From the NCBI RefSeq assembly GCF_038562415.1, contig NZ_JBCFBA010000001.1, forward strand, positions 434,001 to 498,000: a stretch of DNA of 64,000 nucleotides, written 5' to 3'. The notes under the pieces are model-generated. The model was not told where the DNA came from, searched no databases, and saw only the letters and a program-made list of their open reading frames with translations. Both the position numbers and the translations under genes were made by a program. Below, piece by piece: positions 39,189 to 46,968 of this stretch. Source of the DNA: Solidesulfovibrio sp. (GTDB lineage: Bacteria > Desulfobacterota > Desulfovibrionia > Desulfovibrionales > Desulfovibrionaceae). Position 1 is the stretch's first letter. The number at the start of each line of letters is the position of its first letter.

Positions 39189-40394
39189 ATGCCCTTAACG
39201 GACACCGCGATTCGCAGCTTCCGGCCCACGGACAAAATCCAACGCATCCGAGACGAGCGCGGCCTGTATCTGGAGGTCCGGCCCAACGGGAACAAGTTTT
39301 GGCGTTTTCGATATTGGATCGACAAGAAAGAGCGCATCCTCAGCCTAGGCCCCTACCCGGAAATATCCCTCCGGGAAGCACGGGAGCGCCGCGAGGAGAC
39401 GCGCAAACTCCTGGCGGGTGGCAAAGACCCGGCCGAGGTCAAAAAGGCCGCCCGCGAGGAAGCCGAAGCGCCCGCGGAAACTTTTGAGCCCATCGCCCGG
39501 GAATGGCACGCACGGAAGTCAAAGACGTGGGTCATCGAGCACGCCGAAAAAATCATCCGCCGGTTCGAGCTTTATATCTTCCCCTGGGTTGGCGCCAAAC
39601 CGATTCGAGAGATCAGCGCGCCCGACCTACTCCAATGCCTGCGACGTATTGAAGATAAAGGAACCATCGAGACTGCCCACCGGGTTCACCAGATTTGTAG
39701 CCAGGTCTTTCGATACGCTATCGCCACGGGCCGCGCCGAGCGTGACCCTACCGCCGACCTTCGCGGTGCCCTGACTCCGGTCAAAGGCAATCACCGTGCG
39801 GCAATAACCGACCCAGCCGGCGCGGGTGAGCTTATGAGGGCTATCGGCGCATACTCCGGTTGCTTCACCACAAGGGTGGCTTTAGCCTTCGGCGTTTTGA
39901 CGTTTGTCCGACCGGGTGAGTTGCGGCACGCCGAATGGGCAGAGATCGACATGGAGCGCGCGGAGTGGCGGATTCCAGGGCCGAAGATGAAGATGCGCGA
40001 GCAGCACATTGTTCCCCTGGCCCAGCAAGCCTTGGAGCTACTAGAACAGCTTTGGCCGCTTACAGGATCGGGGAAATTCTTGTTCCCCTGCGTCCGATCC
40101 GACGCGCGGCCAATGTCCGAGGTCACGATTTTGGCCGCCCTGCGCCGCCTAGGGTACACCCAGGACCAAATGACCGGCCACGGGTTCCGGGCCATGGCCA
40201 GCACGCTACTTAACGAGGCCGGCTGGCCGCCAGACGTGATCGAGCGCCAGCTAGCCCATGCCGAGCGCAACAAGGTCAGGGCCGCCTACAACCGGGCATC
40301 GCTGCTGCCCGAACGCCGACGCATGATGCAGGCGTGGGCAGACTACCTGGACGCCTTGCGCGACGGGAAGGTTGAAGCGACCTGCGCCCCCTAA
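39189..40394 (+). CDS. int: P4-type tyrosine integrase
   Basis: The 401-residue protein has an N-terminal DUF4102 arm-binding domain (about 1-90: MPLTDTAIRSFRPTDKIQRIRDERGLYLEV, FRYWIDKKERILSLGPYPEISLREARERR) and a central SAM-like domain. The C-terminal catalytic domain has Arg in FVRPGELRHAEW, HGFR (about 330), a second His in QLAHAERNKVRAAY and the Tyr nucleophile in that last motif. It inserts the element into the tRNA-Ala gene whose 3' end is 252 bases away. AGGAGG precedes the ATG. Base composition is close to the host's. Confidence 0.96.
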   Translation: MPLTDTAIRSFRPTDKIQRIRDERGLYLEVRPNGNKFWRFRYWIDKKERILSLGPYPEISLREARERREETRKLLAGGKDPAEVKKAAREEAEAPAETFEPIAREWHARKSKTWVIEHAEKIIRRFELYIFPWVGAKPIREISAPDLLQCLRRIEDKGTIETAHRVHQICSQVFRYAIATGRAERDPTADLRGALTPVKGNHRAAITDPAGAGELMRAIGAYSGCFTTRVALAFGVLTFVRPGELRHAEWAEIDMERAEWRIPGPKMKMREQHIVPLAQQALELLEQLWPLTGSGKFLFPCVRSDARPMSEVTILAALRRLGYTQDQMTGHGFRAMASTLLNEAGWPPDVIERQLAHAERNKVRAAYNRASLLPERRRMMQAWADYLDALRDGKVEATCAP

Positions 40395-40420
40395 AATTAT
40401 TTTTTTACGGTAAAACAGTA

Positions 40421-40466
40421 AAAAACGCCAATTCTCTGAGGATAAACTCAGAGAATTGGCGTTTTT
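40421..40466. terminator. strong bidirectional terminator after int
   Basis: A perfect 20-bp stem (arms 40421-40440 and 40447-40466) with a 6-base loop GATAAA starts with five A and ends with five T, so it can end transcription in both directions. It insulates int from the alpA-replication operon. Confidence 0.92.
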
Positions 40467-40528
40467 GCGTTTCCGGGGGCGTTGACCGTGGTGTGCTAGG
40501 GTGGCGCAACTAAATCGGAGGTAGTCCC

Positions 40529-40762
40529 ATGCAGACTGCAAAGACTTTGACCACGACCCCCCTTCCCCTCACAACCCCGCACCTCTTGCGGGAAAGGCAG
40601 GTGCTCCAGCATTTCCCCGTCTCTCGGTCCGAACTTTGGAACCGGGTCCGGGACGGGCGTTTCCCAGCCCCAGTGAAGCTCTCACCCAAGGTCGCCGCGT
40701 GGCGCAGTGTGGATGTGTTGCGCGTACTTGAAGAGTACGGGTGCGTGGATGGGGCGGCCTAA
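40529..40762 (+). CDS. AlpA-family DNA-binding regulator
   Basis: The 77-residue protein has one winged helix-turn-helix of AlpA/MerR type: LLRERQVLQHFPVSRSELWNRVRDGRFPAPVKLSPKVAAWRSVDVLRVLEEYG. In P4-like and PICI-like elements this family acts as excisionase or as switch for int and replication genes. It stands at the head of the replication operon, 3 bases before the primase gene, behind GGAGG. Confidence 0.92.
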   Translation: MQTAKTLTTTPLPLTTPHLLRERQVLQHFPVSRSELWNRVRDGRFPAPVKLSPKVAAWRSVDVLRVLEEYGCVDGAA

Positions 40763-40765
40763 GTC

Positions 40766-41569
40766 ATGAAATTGCAAAAGGAAACCCCCCAAGGGCTGGC
40801 ACCCGAGGGGGGTCAAGAGGCGTGGATTGACGATTTCTTCAAACTTAATAACGGACATCCCCATATAAGTCAAGGGGTGTTCGCTTGGCTGTGGGTGAAC
40901 GCTGACCGCTTCATCCCTTTGGATGCAAAGCACTATTGCTTCAAAATTGAACGTAAAGTTGCGACTTGGTATAGCGTTGTGTACAGCAAACATCGCATTG
41001 CCGTAGACGCTGCGGCCAATCACGCACACTTCTTTTCGATCCATGGCTTTGAAGATGAACCGCTTCCTACCAGTGATCCGCGAAACCTTGATATTGTGCG
41101 CTACGGCCATTGGCACTTGGACTTTGATGCAGATCAATCCGATATTACGCCCGCGTTGATCGATCTTCGCAAGCTGCTGTTCCGAATCCTGCCAGACTAT
41201 GGCGTGGACCCAAAAGTGGTGCCAATTTACTATAGCGGTGGCAAAGGCTTTCACGCGACTATCTTTAACACCTTACTTGGAACCGAAGCCGGTTCCAATA
41301 TTCTTTGGTCTATCTACGGTGAAATGGCAAAGGAGCTAAAGAAGGAACTTCCTACCCTTGATACAGGGATATATAAAAGCGGCAAGGGACAACTTTATCG
41401 AATCCCAAACGTAAAAAGAGAGGAAAAGAATTGTATCCATAAAATCCCTCTCTTGCTGTCGGAAGTAGCAGAACAAGGCGGCTTGTCGATTCCTGAGATA
41501 GTGGAGCTTGCGAAACAACCTCGCCTTATTGCTTTACCTGCTGTCCCTAAAAGCGAGGTGAAGCAATAA
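40766..41569 (+). CDS. archaeo-eukaryotic-type (AEP) primase
   Basis: The 267-residue protein has the AEP catalytic motifs: HLDFDAD (about residue 117, metal-binding Asp pair), YYSGGKGFHAT (about 154) and YRIPNVKR (about 213). It is smaller than full PrimPol proteins and covers mainly the catalytic domain, so it likely needs the helicase encoded next door; their frames overlap by one base (TAATG). It would start DNA synthesis at the element's own origin. Codon use is AT-rich compared with the flanking host genes and the integrase gene. Confidence 0.85.
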   Translation: MKLQKETPQGLAPEGGQEAWIDDFFKLNNGHPHISQGVFAWLWVNADRFIPLDAKHYCFKIERKVATWYSVVYSKHRIAVDAAANHAHFFSIHGFEDEPLPTSDPRNLDIVRYGHWHLDFDADQSDITPALIDLRKLLFRILPDYGVDPKVVPIYYSGGKGFHATIFNTLLGTEAGSNILWSIYGEMAKELKKELPTLDTGIYKSGKGQLYRIPNVKREEKNCIHKIPLLLSEVAEQGGLSIPEIVELAKQPRLIALPAVPKSEVKQ

Positions 41570-43410
41570 TGGGCTCTTTACACACGTTAGTGGAAATCGG
41601 GAAGGCAAGAGCTGGAAAGGATGCGAAAAAACCTATTGCGCCATGGACGGAAGAACAAAAGCAAAAGTTCAAGGAGTTGTTCAAAGACAGTGAACCGGCT
41701 TGTATTGTAGCGTCCAGGACCATGACGGATTATGGCGACAATCCAAACATAGACTTTAATAAGCTAGTTACAATGGTGAAAGTCCCATACTACAAAGTAT
41801 TGGGGTTTCCCGTTGAAGCTGCTATTGAGTGCGAAAGCGATTGGCTAAGTATCTTTGAAGGAAGTGCAAGCTACGATACCGTAAAAAAGCGCACTCAACA
41901 CTTCAAAGAACAATGGAGCTTCGACGGCGCTTTTAGTTGTGCGGTCAACCGTTCCTATATCAAGGGGGTTGACTGTTCTGGCTGTCCTTTCAATGAGCAT
42001 GTTGAAGACTATACACCTCTAAAAAATGTTTATGGGAGTGTAGAGGAAGGGATACAGGACATCAACAGGCTTCATAGTCACGTAATTATCGGAAAAGATA
42101 CTTACGTGCTGAAGATCAACCCACCGAGTGATAAGGGCGATAATGTAACCTTTATGAAGCTACAGGCTTTTCGGGATTGGTACCCGGAAGTTGTTGCTAA
42201 TACTGGAAAGGTGGATAATGACGGGAAGCCGATATACACAGGACTTGCGCCAATATGGCTTAGAAGCAAAGACAGAAGAAAGTACGATGGAGTGGGCTTC
42301 TATCCATATCCTGTCGTAACGCCACCAAACTACTTTAATATGTTTCGCGGGCTTAAAGCAGCAAGAATGAATAGTGTTCCTGGTGCGTCATGTGGTCGAT
42401 ACCTTGAACACGTTCATGATGTAATATGTAGCGGCAATGAACGCATATACAACTATGTCCTAGCATGGCTGGCCCACCTGATTCAACAACCGGGTGACGA
42501 CAAGCCGGGTACTGCAATAGCAATCCGTGGACCACAAGGAAGTGGCAAGGGCACGTTCACCCGTTGGATTCAAAGCGTTATTGGCCCGGCGCATTCAATG
42601 AAGATTTCAACTGAGGAAAGGCTAATCGGTAAGTTCAACCATCACCTCATGGACAAGATTTTTGTCAATGCTGATGAATGCGTCTGGAGTGGGAACAGAA
42701 AGGTTGCTGGCGTGCTCAAAGCATTAATAACGGAAAGCCCATTGGACTTCGAGCAAAAGGGTATCAACGCTGTATCCGTCGATAGTTATACTCGGGTAGT
42801 GTTCACGAGTAATGAACGGTGGATGGTGCCAGCCGACGCTGATGACAGAAGGTTTGTTGTGCTGGATTGTGCAACAACGCACGTTAAGGATATGACGTAT
42901 TATCGTTCAATCATGGACGATATGAAAAACGGTGGCGTTGTTGAGTTGTACAACTTCTTGCTTCATTATGACTATGAATCTGTAGATATTCACCAAGCAC
43001 CAAGTACGCGCGCTTTGATTCTACAGAAGTTGCAAACGCTAACGTCGGTTGATCGGTGGTGGTACACTGTACTTAGTCGTGGATCATTCTCTAGTCACGA
43101 TGGTGTCATGGAGTGTGTTGAAGAGGGTGAACCTCAAACTGGTTGGCCAGTTAATCCAGAGTTTAAGGTGACCCAGGACTTGTACTCAAGCTATAAAGAA
43201 TCACTAAAAGGCAGCGGCAAGCGGGTAGAGGATGATGAGACATTCGGAAGTCGCCTGAAGGATTTGACCGGGGTGACGCCATCGCGTCGGTCGATCCAAG
43301 GGCAGCGGCGGCGGCGGGGCTTCGCACTCCCGTCCCTGCCGGAGTGCCGGGCCGCGTTCACGAGGTTCATGCATTCGACCGAGGAAGACATGGATTGGCC
43401 CGAGGCGTAG
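41569..43410 (+). CDS. D5/SF3-type replicative helicase
   Basis: The 613-residue protein has an N-terminal part with a Cys motif (CAVNRSYIKGVDCSGC, about 124-139) and an SF3-like ATPase: Walker A GPQGSGKGT (about 320), Walker B IFVNADE (about 364), and SNERWMVPADADDRRFVVLD (sensor/arginine region, about 407). This family, typical of phage and satellite primase-helicases (DUF5906/D5), unwinds DNA at the origin. The last 50 or so codons (from about 43260) switch sharply to GC-rich sequence with a run of Arg codons (RSIQGQRRRRG), which suggests a recombination join. A repeat-bearing hairpin terminator follows the stop. Confidence 0.88.
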   Translation: MGSLHTLVEIGKARAGKDAKKPIAPWTEEQKQKFKELFKDSEPACIVASRTMTDYGDNPNIDFNKLVTMVKVPYYKVLGFPVEAAIECESDWLSIFEGSASYDTVKKRTQHFKEQWSFDGAFSCAVNRSYIKGVDCSGCPFNEHVEDYTPLKNVYGSVEEGIQDINRLHSHVIIGKDTYVLKINPPSDKGDNVTFMKLQAFRDWYPEVVANTGKVDNDGKPIYTGLAPIWLRSKDRRKYDGVGFYPYPVVTPPNYFNMFRGLKAARMNSVPGASCGRYLEHVHDVICSGNERIYNYVLAWLAHLIQQPGDDKPGTAIAIRGPQGSGKGTFTRWIQSVIGPAHSMKISTEERLIGKFNHHLMDKIFVNADECVWSGNRKVAGVLKALITESPLDFEQKGINAVSVDSYTRVVFTSNERWMVPADADDRRFVVLDCATTHVKDMTYYRSIMDDMKNGGVVELYNFLLHYDYESVDIHQAPSTRALILQKLQTLTSVDRWWYTVLSRGSFSSHDGVMECVEEGEPQTGWPVNPEFKVTQDLYSSYKESLKGSGKRVEDDETFGSRLKDLTGVTPSRRSIQGQRRRRGFALPSLPECRAAFTRFMHSTEEDMDWPEA

Positions 43411-43416
43411 CGGCCT

Positions 43417-43467
43417 ATCTGCCAGGGGTGGCCCAGCCTTGCCATAGGCCCCCCTGGCAGATTTTTT
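43417..43467 (+). terminator. terminator of the replication operon, built on the origin repeat
   Basis: Arms ATCTGCCAGGGG (43417-43428) and CCCCTGGCAGAT (43451-43462) pair perfectly, with an inner TGGC/GCCA pair, and six T follow (43462-43467). The stem contains the repeat TGCCAGGGGTG that recurs through the next 240 bases. Confidence 0.8.
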
Positions 43468-43670
43468 ACCGTTATTTCATTTAGTTAAATAGCCATGCCA
43501 GGGGTGTCATAGCAAAAAGATGTTTTGAAAAAGATTGATGTGAAGTGCTTGGCCATTAAAGAATTTGCGCGTTTTGCTATGACACCCCTGGCAACAGCTC
43601 TTAACTTATCGTCGGGACTTATCATTTTCTGTCAGGGGGGGCTATGGCAGGCCTGGTCCACCCCTGGCAA
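43420..43670. repeat. TGCCAGGGGTG repeat cluster, candidate replication origin
   Basis: The 11-mer TGCCAGGGGTG occurs four times exactly: direct at 43420-43430 and 43496-43506, inverted at 43583-43593 and 43659-43669, with near-copies at 43450 and 43631. The middle two belong to a perfect 22-bp inverted repeat (43496-43517 and 43572-43593) around a 54-base AT-rich spacer. The cluster lies directly after the primase-helicase genes, where P4-like replicons often keep origin repeats. The 586-base stretch 43411-43996 holds no convincing gene; a frame at 43525-43821 looks like chance. Confidence 0.7.
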
Positions 43671-43943
43671 TCACATCACCCACCCTGATCGGACGCGCGC
43701 CGGGCAGGCAGCGCGCCACCACCCCCGTGGCGGCCTCGCCAGCGGGCCGTGGAGGCGTCCTACGCTCCCGATCCGACCAACAGGTCACGCCGACGACAAA
43801 CGGCCGGCTAGAGCGTTCTAAGGGGATGGGGGTAAAAATCTTTGGAAGTTCGCGCCTTTAGACCGAGTGCGCCCCAAGATTCGAGCGCTGTCAAATTTGC
43901 AGGGTTTTTCCGACCGTGGAGGTAGAGTTCGTCATAAAACTTT

Positions 43944-43973
43944 AAGCGCGCCATAAAATTATATGACGCGCTT
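43944..43973 (-). terminator. hairpin after the RHH-ParB-like gene
   Basis: AAGCGCG-T-CATA on the minus strand pairs with TATG-G-CGCGCTT (arms within 43944-43973, one mismatch, AT-rich loop). It lies 24 bases beyond the stop of the minus-strand gene at 43997; TTT-rich sequence flanks both sides, so it could act in either direction. Confidence 0.6.
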
Positions 43974-43996
43974 TTAAATTTAAGCAGAATCAGGTT

Positions 43997-44665
43997 TTAT
44001 TTTTCTGCTAGTTCGTCCCATTCAGCCTTGAACTTGCTACTTTCTTCCGAAGAAAGTTCACGACGATGCAGATTTTCAGCTATTGCTTGGAGTTTCATTA
44101 TTTCCGGCTTGTCCTTAACAACAAAGGCGTCAATACTACGGCTGTGAGTTAACCTAACCGCTTCAAGTCGTTTAAATCCTGAAACAACTTCATATCTAGC
44201 CTGTTCTTTTCCATTCTTTATCACAGTATGCTCTTTTACCGTGATCGGGTTTATCAATCCAACCTTATGAATACTGTCCGCAAGTAAGTCAATGAAGTCC
44301 TTGTCTTCGTAATGCACAAAACGCGGGTCAATCAAATCTAAGTCAATTCTTTCCAATTTATGAGTAGGACCAACCATTGACTGTTCCAATGGTTGGATGG
44401 GCCTACCCGCCCAGCCGCCTAGCAGCATTCCTGAAAGCACCTCAGAATACGTCTGCCCTGTTTCAGTGCAAAGCCGTTTCAGTTCTTGGTAAGCGTCGTC
44501 CGGTAGATTGATACTGACTTGCTTAACTTTGGCCAGACGTAGCCGGTAACGCCGTGTCTGCTGTCGCTCTGCTGCTGATGCAGGATCGAGAAGCCGAGCA
44601 CTCGCCGCTTCCTCTTCTGGCGTTCGTGGCCGTTCCCGTAATTTTCTTTCTTCCGAAGGTTTCAT
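43997..44665 (-). CDS. RHH + ParB-like (ParB/Srx fold) protein
   Basis: The 222-residue protein combines a ribbon-helix-helix domain (about 48-82: VKQVSINLPDDAYQELKRLCTETGQTYSEVLSGML) with a ParB N-terminal domain (about 105-205: IDLDLIDPR, DLLADSIHKVGLINPITVKEH, YEVVSGFKRLEAVRL, LQAIAENLHRRELS). The ParB helix-turn-helix domain is missing, so the RHH part probably binds DNA instead. The ATG at 44665 is chosen because AAAGGGGAG precedes it; the upstream ATG at 44728 has no ribosome site and would place palindromic sites inside the gene. No ParA partner is present. It may control copy number, partition or transcription of the element. Confidence 0.85.
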   Translation of the reverse strand: MKPSEERKLRERPRTPEEEAASARLLDPASAAERQQTRRYRLRLAKVKQVSINLPDDAYQELKRLCTETGQTYSEVLSGMLLGGWAGRPIQPLEQSMVGPTHKLERIDLDLIDPRFVHYEDKDFIDLLADSIHKVGLINPITVKEHTVIKNGKEQARYEVVSGFKRLEAVRLTHSRSIDAFVVKDKPEIMKLQAIAENLHRRELSSEESSKFKAEWDELAEK

Positions 44666-44676
44666 AGCTCCCCTTT

Positions 44677-44766
44677 GTGACAAGTCACTTTTTTGTTTTT
44701 CGTTACTGGTCACAACGGGCTGTCCCATCGTGACCAGTCACATAAATAAGTTTCGTGACTGGTCAC
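44677..44766. promoter_or_regulatory. four phased GTGAC-N2-GTCAC palindromes
   Basis: The dyads lie at 44677-44688, 44702-44713 (one mismatch, GTTAC), 44730-44741 and 44755-44766, with starts 25, 28 and 25 bases apart, close to whole numbers of half helical turns. All are upstream of the chosen start of the RHH-ParB-like gene, so they are probably its operator or a parS-like centromere. Confidence 0.8.
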
Positions 44767-45145
44767 GTCAAGGGGGTGCCGCGCGTTTTCCGCAAGTGGT
44801 GCTGGCCCCATTTGCGCCAGGGGCCGGTGCGACACACCCACCGCCACCCGGGCCGCGCCTCGCCCCCGCCCACTCCTGCGCCATTACCCGTCATGGTTGA
44901 CGCCTATCCTGCTGAAATCCTTCCCGGAATCAGAAATTCTTAGGCCAGCTCGCCGGCCCGCAAAATAAGCCAGTCATTCCGCTATGTTGGGAATAGGCGA
45001 CATGGTGGCCAAAAAAGTGGCCCGAAATGGCGTCCTGGAGACCCCCAAAAAGGCCGCATTTTCCTTATATAACACACAATTTTCACGAGACCCCTTGCAA
45101 TGACCAAATTTTTATGCTTACAATATGCTTACAGGAGGTGGAGAG
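44767..45145. other. intergenic stretch with tandem ATGCTTACA before the capsid operon
   Basis: I see no gene here: the short frames lack ribosome sites. The end is AT-rich and carries ATGCTTACA twice (45114-45122 and 45125-45133, 11 bases apart), just before the ribosome site of the RHH gene. A TTGCAA at 45095-45100 may be part of its promoter, so the repeat could be the autoregulatory operator of the RHH protein. Confidence 0.5.
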
Positions 45146-45457
45146 ATGACCACCAAAATGACTCACATGCTCCGCGTCGCGCCCGAGACCGCCCGAAGGC
45201 TCAAAGCCTACGCCCGGGAGGACGGCCGGACGATGGACGGAGCAATCAACGCACTGCTCGATGAGAAAGGTTTTCCGCGACATCACTTGCCTGACCCGTT
45301 TTTATGGGCCGGTGATCCTGAAGGGACCGAACGGTTCCAGGCGATGCTGACCGCCGCCGAAGCGGCCGGCGATGCGCCCCTTGCTGATTTTGCCCGTGAA
45401 CGGCTGCGCCAGATCGAGGACTACGTGGCCGGCAAAACCAGCGAGGCCGAAGAGTGA
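45146..45457 (+). CDS. RHH-like (Arc/CopG-type) small protein
   Basis: The 103-residue protein starts MTTKMTHMLRVAPETARRLKAYAREDGRTMDGAINALLDEK, a ribbon-helix-helix-like N-terminus, followed by an acidic helical tail. It resembles antitoxin-type or phage repressor RHH proteins. AGGAGG lies 8 bases before the ATG at 45146. The stop overlaps the next start by GTGA, and a capsid gene follows, so it may regulate capsid expression. No toxin gene is paired with it. Confidence 0.7.
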   Translation: MTTKMTHMLRVAPETARRLKAYAREDGRTMDGAINALLDEKGFPRHHLPDPFLWAGDPEGTERFQAMLTAAEAAGDAPLADFARERLRQIEDYVAGKTSEAEE

Positions 45458-45624
45458 GCACACCCACGAGCCCACGCGATGCGGAACGCATGTTCCGTGA
45501 ACAAGGCTTTTCACGCAAAGCCGCCAAAATCGCCGTTGCGGGAATGCGCTCCCAAGGTGCTTTTAAGCAAAAGCCCAAGCAAAACTTTGTAACCAGAATC
45601 TTCAACGCTCTAAAAGGAGAGTGA
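45454..45624 (+). CDS. 56-residue basic protein between RHH and capsid genes
   Basis: The GTG at 45454 overlaps the preceding stop (GTGA) and opens 56 codons: MSTPTSPRDAERMFREQGF, then SRKAAKIAVAGMRSQGAF and a Lys-rich end KQKPKQNFVTRIFNALKGE. It ends 4 bases before the capsid ATG, and the capsid ribosome site AAGGAGAG lies in its last codons, so translation is tightly coupled. I do not recognise a family. Its position suggests a head-assembly factor such as a scaffold or size determinant, but this is inference. Confidence 0.65.
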   Translation: MSTPTSPRDAERMFREQGFSRKAAKIAVAGMRSQGAFKQKPKQNFVTRIFNALKGE

Positions 45625-45628
45625 CAGA

Positions 45629-46738
45629 ATGGAAGCTGAAATCAAAAGCCTTATCGAACAACAGGGACAGGCGTTCCTTGACTTCAAGGCCAAACACGAC
45701 GGCGACATTGAACAGCTTAGTGCGGCCATGGATGAGCTTTTCAAGAAGGCCAACCGTCCGCCTGCGGCTGGTGGAGGTTCTTGGCGCGGCGATGAAATCA
45801 AGTCAAAGCTGGCCAGTTACATCAAGTCCGGCGACATGTCGTTGTTTGGACAGAAGGCCCTGACTACTGCGACTGATTCCGGTGGCGTTGTTGTGCCGAA
45901 GCAGCTTGCTTCTGAAATTGTGAATCTGCAACAGAAGTACAGTCCGCTTCGTTCCGTCTGCCGTGTCGTGCAGATTGAAACGCTCGCCAGCAACTATAGC
46001 CAGCCTGTAAATACAGGCGGAGTTGATAGTGGTTGGGTTGGTGAAGTCGATGCCCGGCCCGCTACCAACACGCCGAACCTGTCTAACGTGGATTTCCCGG
46101 ACAGCGAGGTTTATGCAAATCTTCCGATTTCGCAATGGTTTGAGGAAGACGCCCGTGTTGCTGATTGGCTGGTGAATGAAATTGCCAAGGAATTTTCCCG
46201 CAAAGAAGGCGCGGCCTTCGTTAGCGGCAATGGCGTGAAGCAGCCGAAGGGCATCCTTGCTTACGCTACTGCGGCCACGGACGATGATACGCGGGCCTAT
46301 GGAACGATTCAGCACGTCGTTTCCGGCGATGCTGCGGCTATCAAGCCTGACAGCTTGATTGACCTGCTTTACACTTTGCGCCCGGAATACAGAAGCAACG
46401 CCACTTGGTTGTGCAACTCCAAGACGCTGGCCGCTATCCGCAAGTTGAAGGACGGCGACGGCAATAGCATGTGGCAGCCGGCCCTTATGCAGGGACAGCC
46501 GCAACTGTTGCTTGGCTATCCGCTGCTTGAATGCAACGACTGGCCGGACGTTTCGGAAAATGCTTTCCCGCTGGCCGTTGGTGACTTCCGCTCGGCTTAC
46601 TACATCTTGGACAGGACGCAAACTTTGCTGAGAGACCCGTTTACGGCGAAGCCGAATGTCTTGTTTTATGCCCGCAAGCGCGTTTCTGGTGCTCTCGTTG
46701 ACAGTCAGGCCGTCAAGCTCTTGAAGATTTCGGCCTAG
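45629..46738 (+). CDS. HK97-fold phage major capsid protein
   Basis: The 369-residue protein has the HK97 gp5 layout. Residues 1-45 form a coiled-coil delta domain (MEAEIKSLIEQQGQAFLDFK). Then GGVVVPKQLASEIVNLQQKYSPLRSVCRVVQ starts the shell domain, with an E-loop region around GWVGEVDARPATNT, NLPISQWFEEDARVADWLVNEIAKEFSRKEGAAFVSGNG (spine helix) and LLGYPLLECNDWP...LAVGDFRSAYYILDRTQTLLRDPFT (P-domain/A-domain end). This is a full-length, intact capsid subunit. There is no prohead protease, portal or terminase nearby, which is unusual for HK97 heads and points to helper dependence or decay. Confidence 0.95.
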   Translation: MEAEIKSLIEQQGQAFLDFKAKHDGDIEQLSAAMDELFKKANRPPAAGGGSWRGDEIKSKLASYIKSGDMSLFGQKALTTATDSGGVVVPKQLASEIVNLQQKYSPLRSVCRVVQIETLASNYSQPVNTGGVDSGWVGEVDARPATNTPNLSNVDFPDSEVYANLPISQWFEEDARVADWLVNEIAKEFSRKEGAAFVSGNGVKQPKGILAYATAATDDDTRAYGTIQHVVSGDAAAIKPDSLIDLLYTLRPEYRSNATWLCNSKTLAAIRKLKDGDGNSMWQPALMQGQPQLLLGYPLLECNDWPDVSENAFPLAVGDFRSAYYILDRTQTLLRDPFTAKPNVLFYARKRVSGALVDSQAVKLLKISA

Positions 46739-46748
46739 TAAATAGTTA

Positions 46749-46770
46749 CGTCGGCCTTCTCCCCGACGTG
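46749..46770 (+). terminator. hairpin after the capsid gene
   Basis: ACGTCGG (46749-46755) pairs with CCGACGT (46764-46770) 10 bases after the capsid stop. There is no T-run, so it is a weak terminator or an mRNA-end stabiliser. The following bases up to 46968 hold only a small inverted repeat (TTACAGTA/TACTGTAA at 46856-46889) and no gene. Confidence 0.45.
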
Positions 46771-46968
46771 GCATCATCATTGCCAGGGCTGGATACACCT
46801 GCGGGACGCTTGCCAGCCCATTACAAAATTTCGCGGTGATACAGCCGCAATCGATTTACAGTAAGCGTCCGCCCCGGCGCATACTGTAACCGGCCCGGCG
46901 GTGGAGAATCCGGCAGGCACCATGCAACCTGCAAACCCACCGCTGGACCGGGATTCAATGATGATGTA

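Noticed and set aside
43420-43670. CRISPR array
   Set aside because: Repeats are only 11 bp, in both orientations, and unevenly spaced; there are no cas genes.
43525-43821. 98-codon frame across the origin-like repeats
   Set aside because: No ribosome site, no recognisable domain, composition changes halfway, and it would translate the inverted repeats.
44677-44766. CRISPR-like short array
   Set aside because: Units are 12-bp palindromes 25-28 bases apart, too short for repeat-spacer units; operator sites explain them better.
45146-45624. Toxin-antitoxin pair (RHH protein plus 56-residue protein)
   Set aside because: The order and overlap fit, but the small protein shows no toxin fold and the capsid gene follows in the same operon. 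Kept as an open alternative, not called.
46749-46889. Possible attC-like or cassette site from the small inverted repeats after the capsid gene
   Set aside because: The repeats are short, without the conserved core triplets of integron cassettes, and no integron integrase is present.
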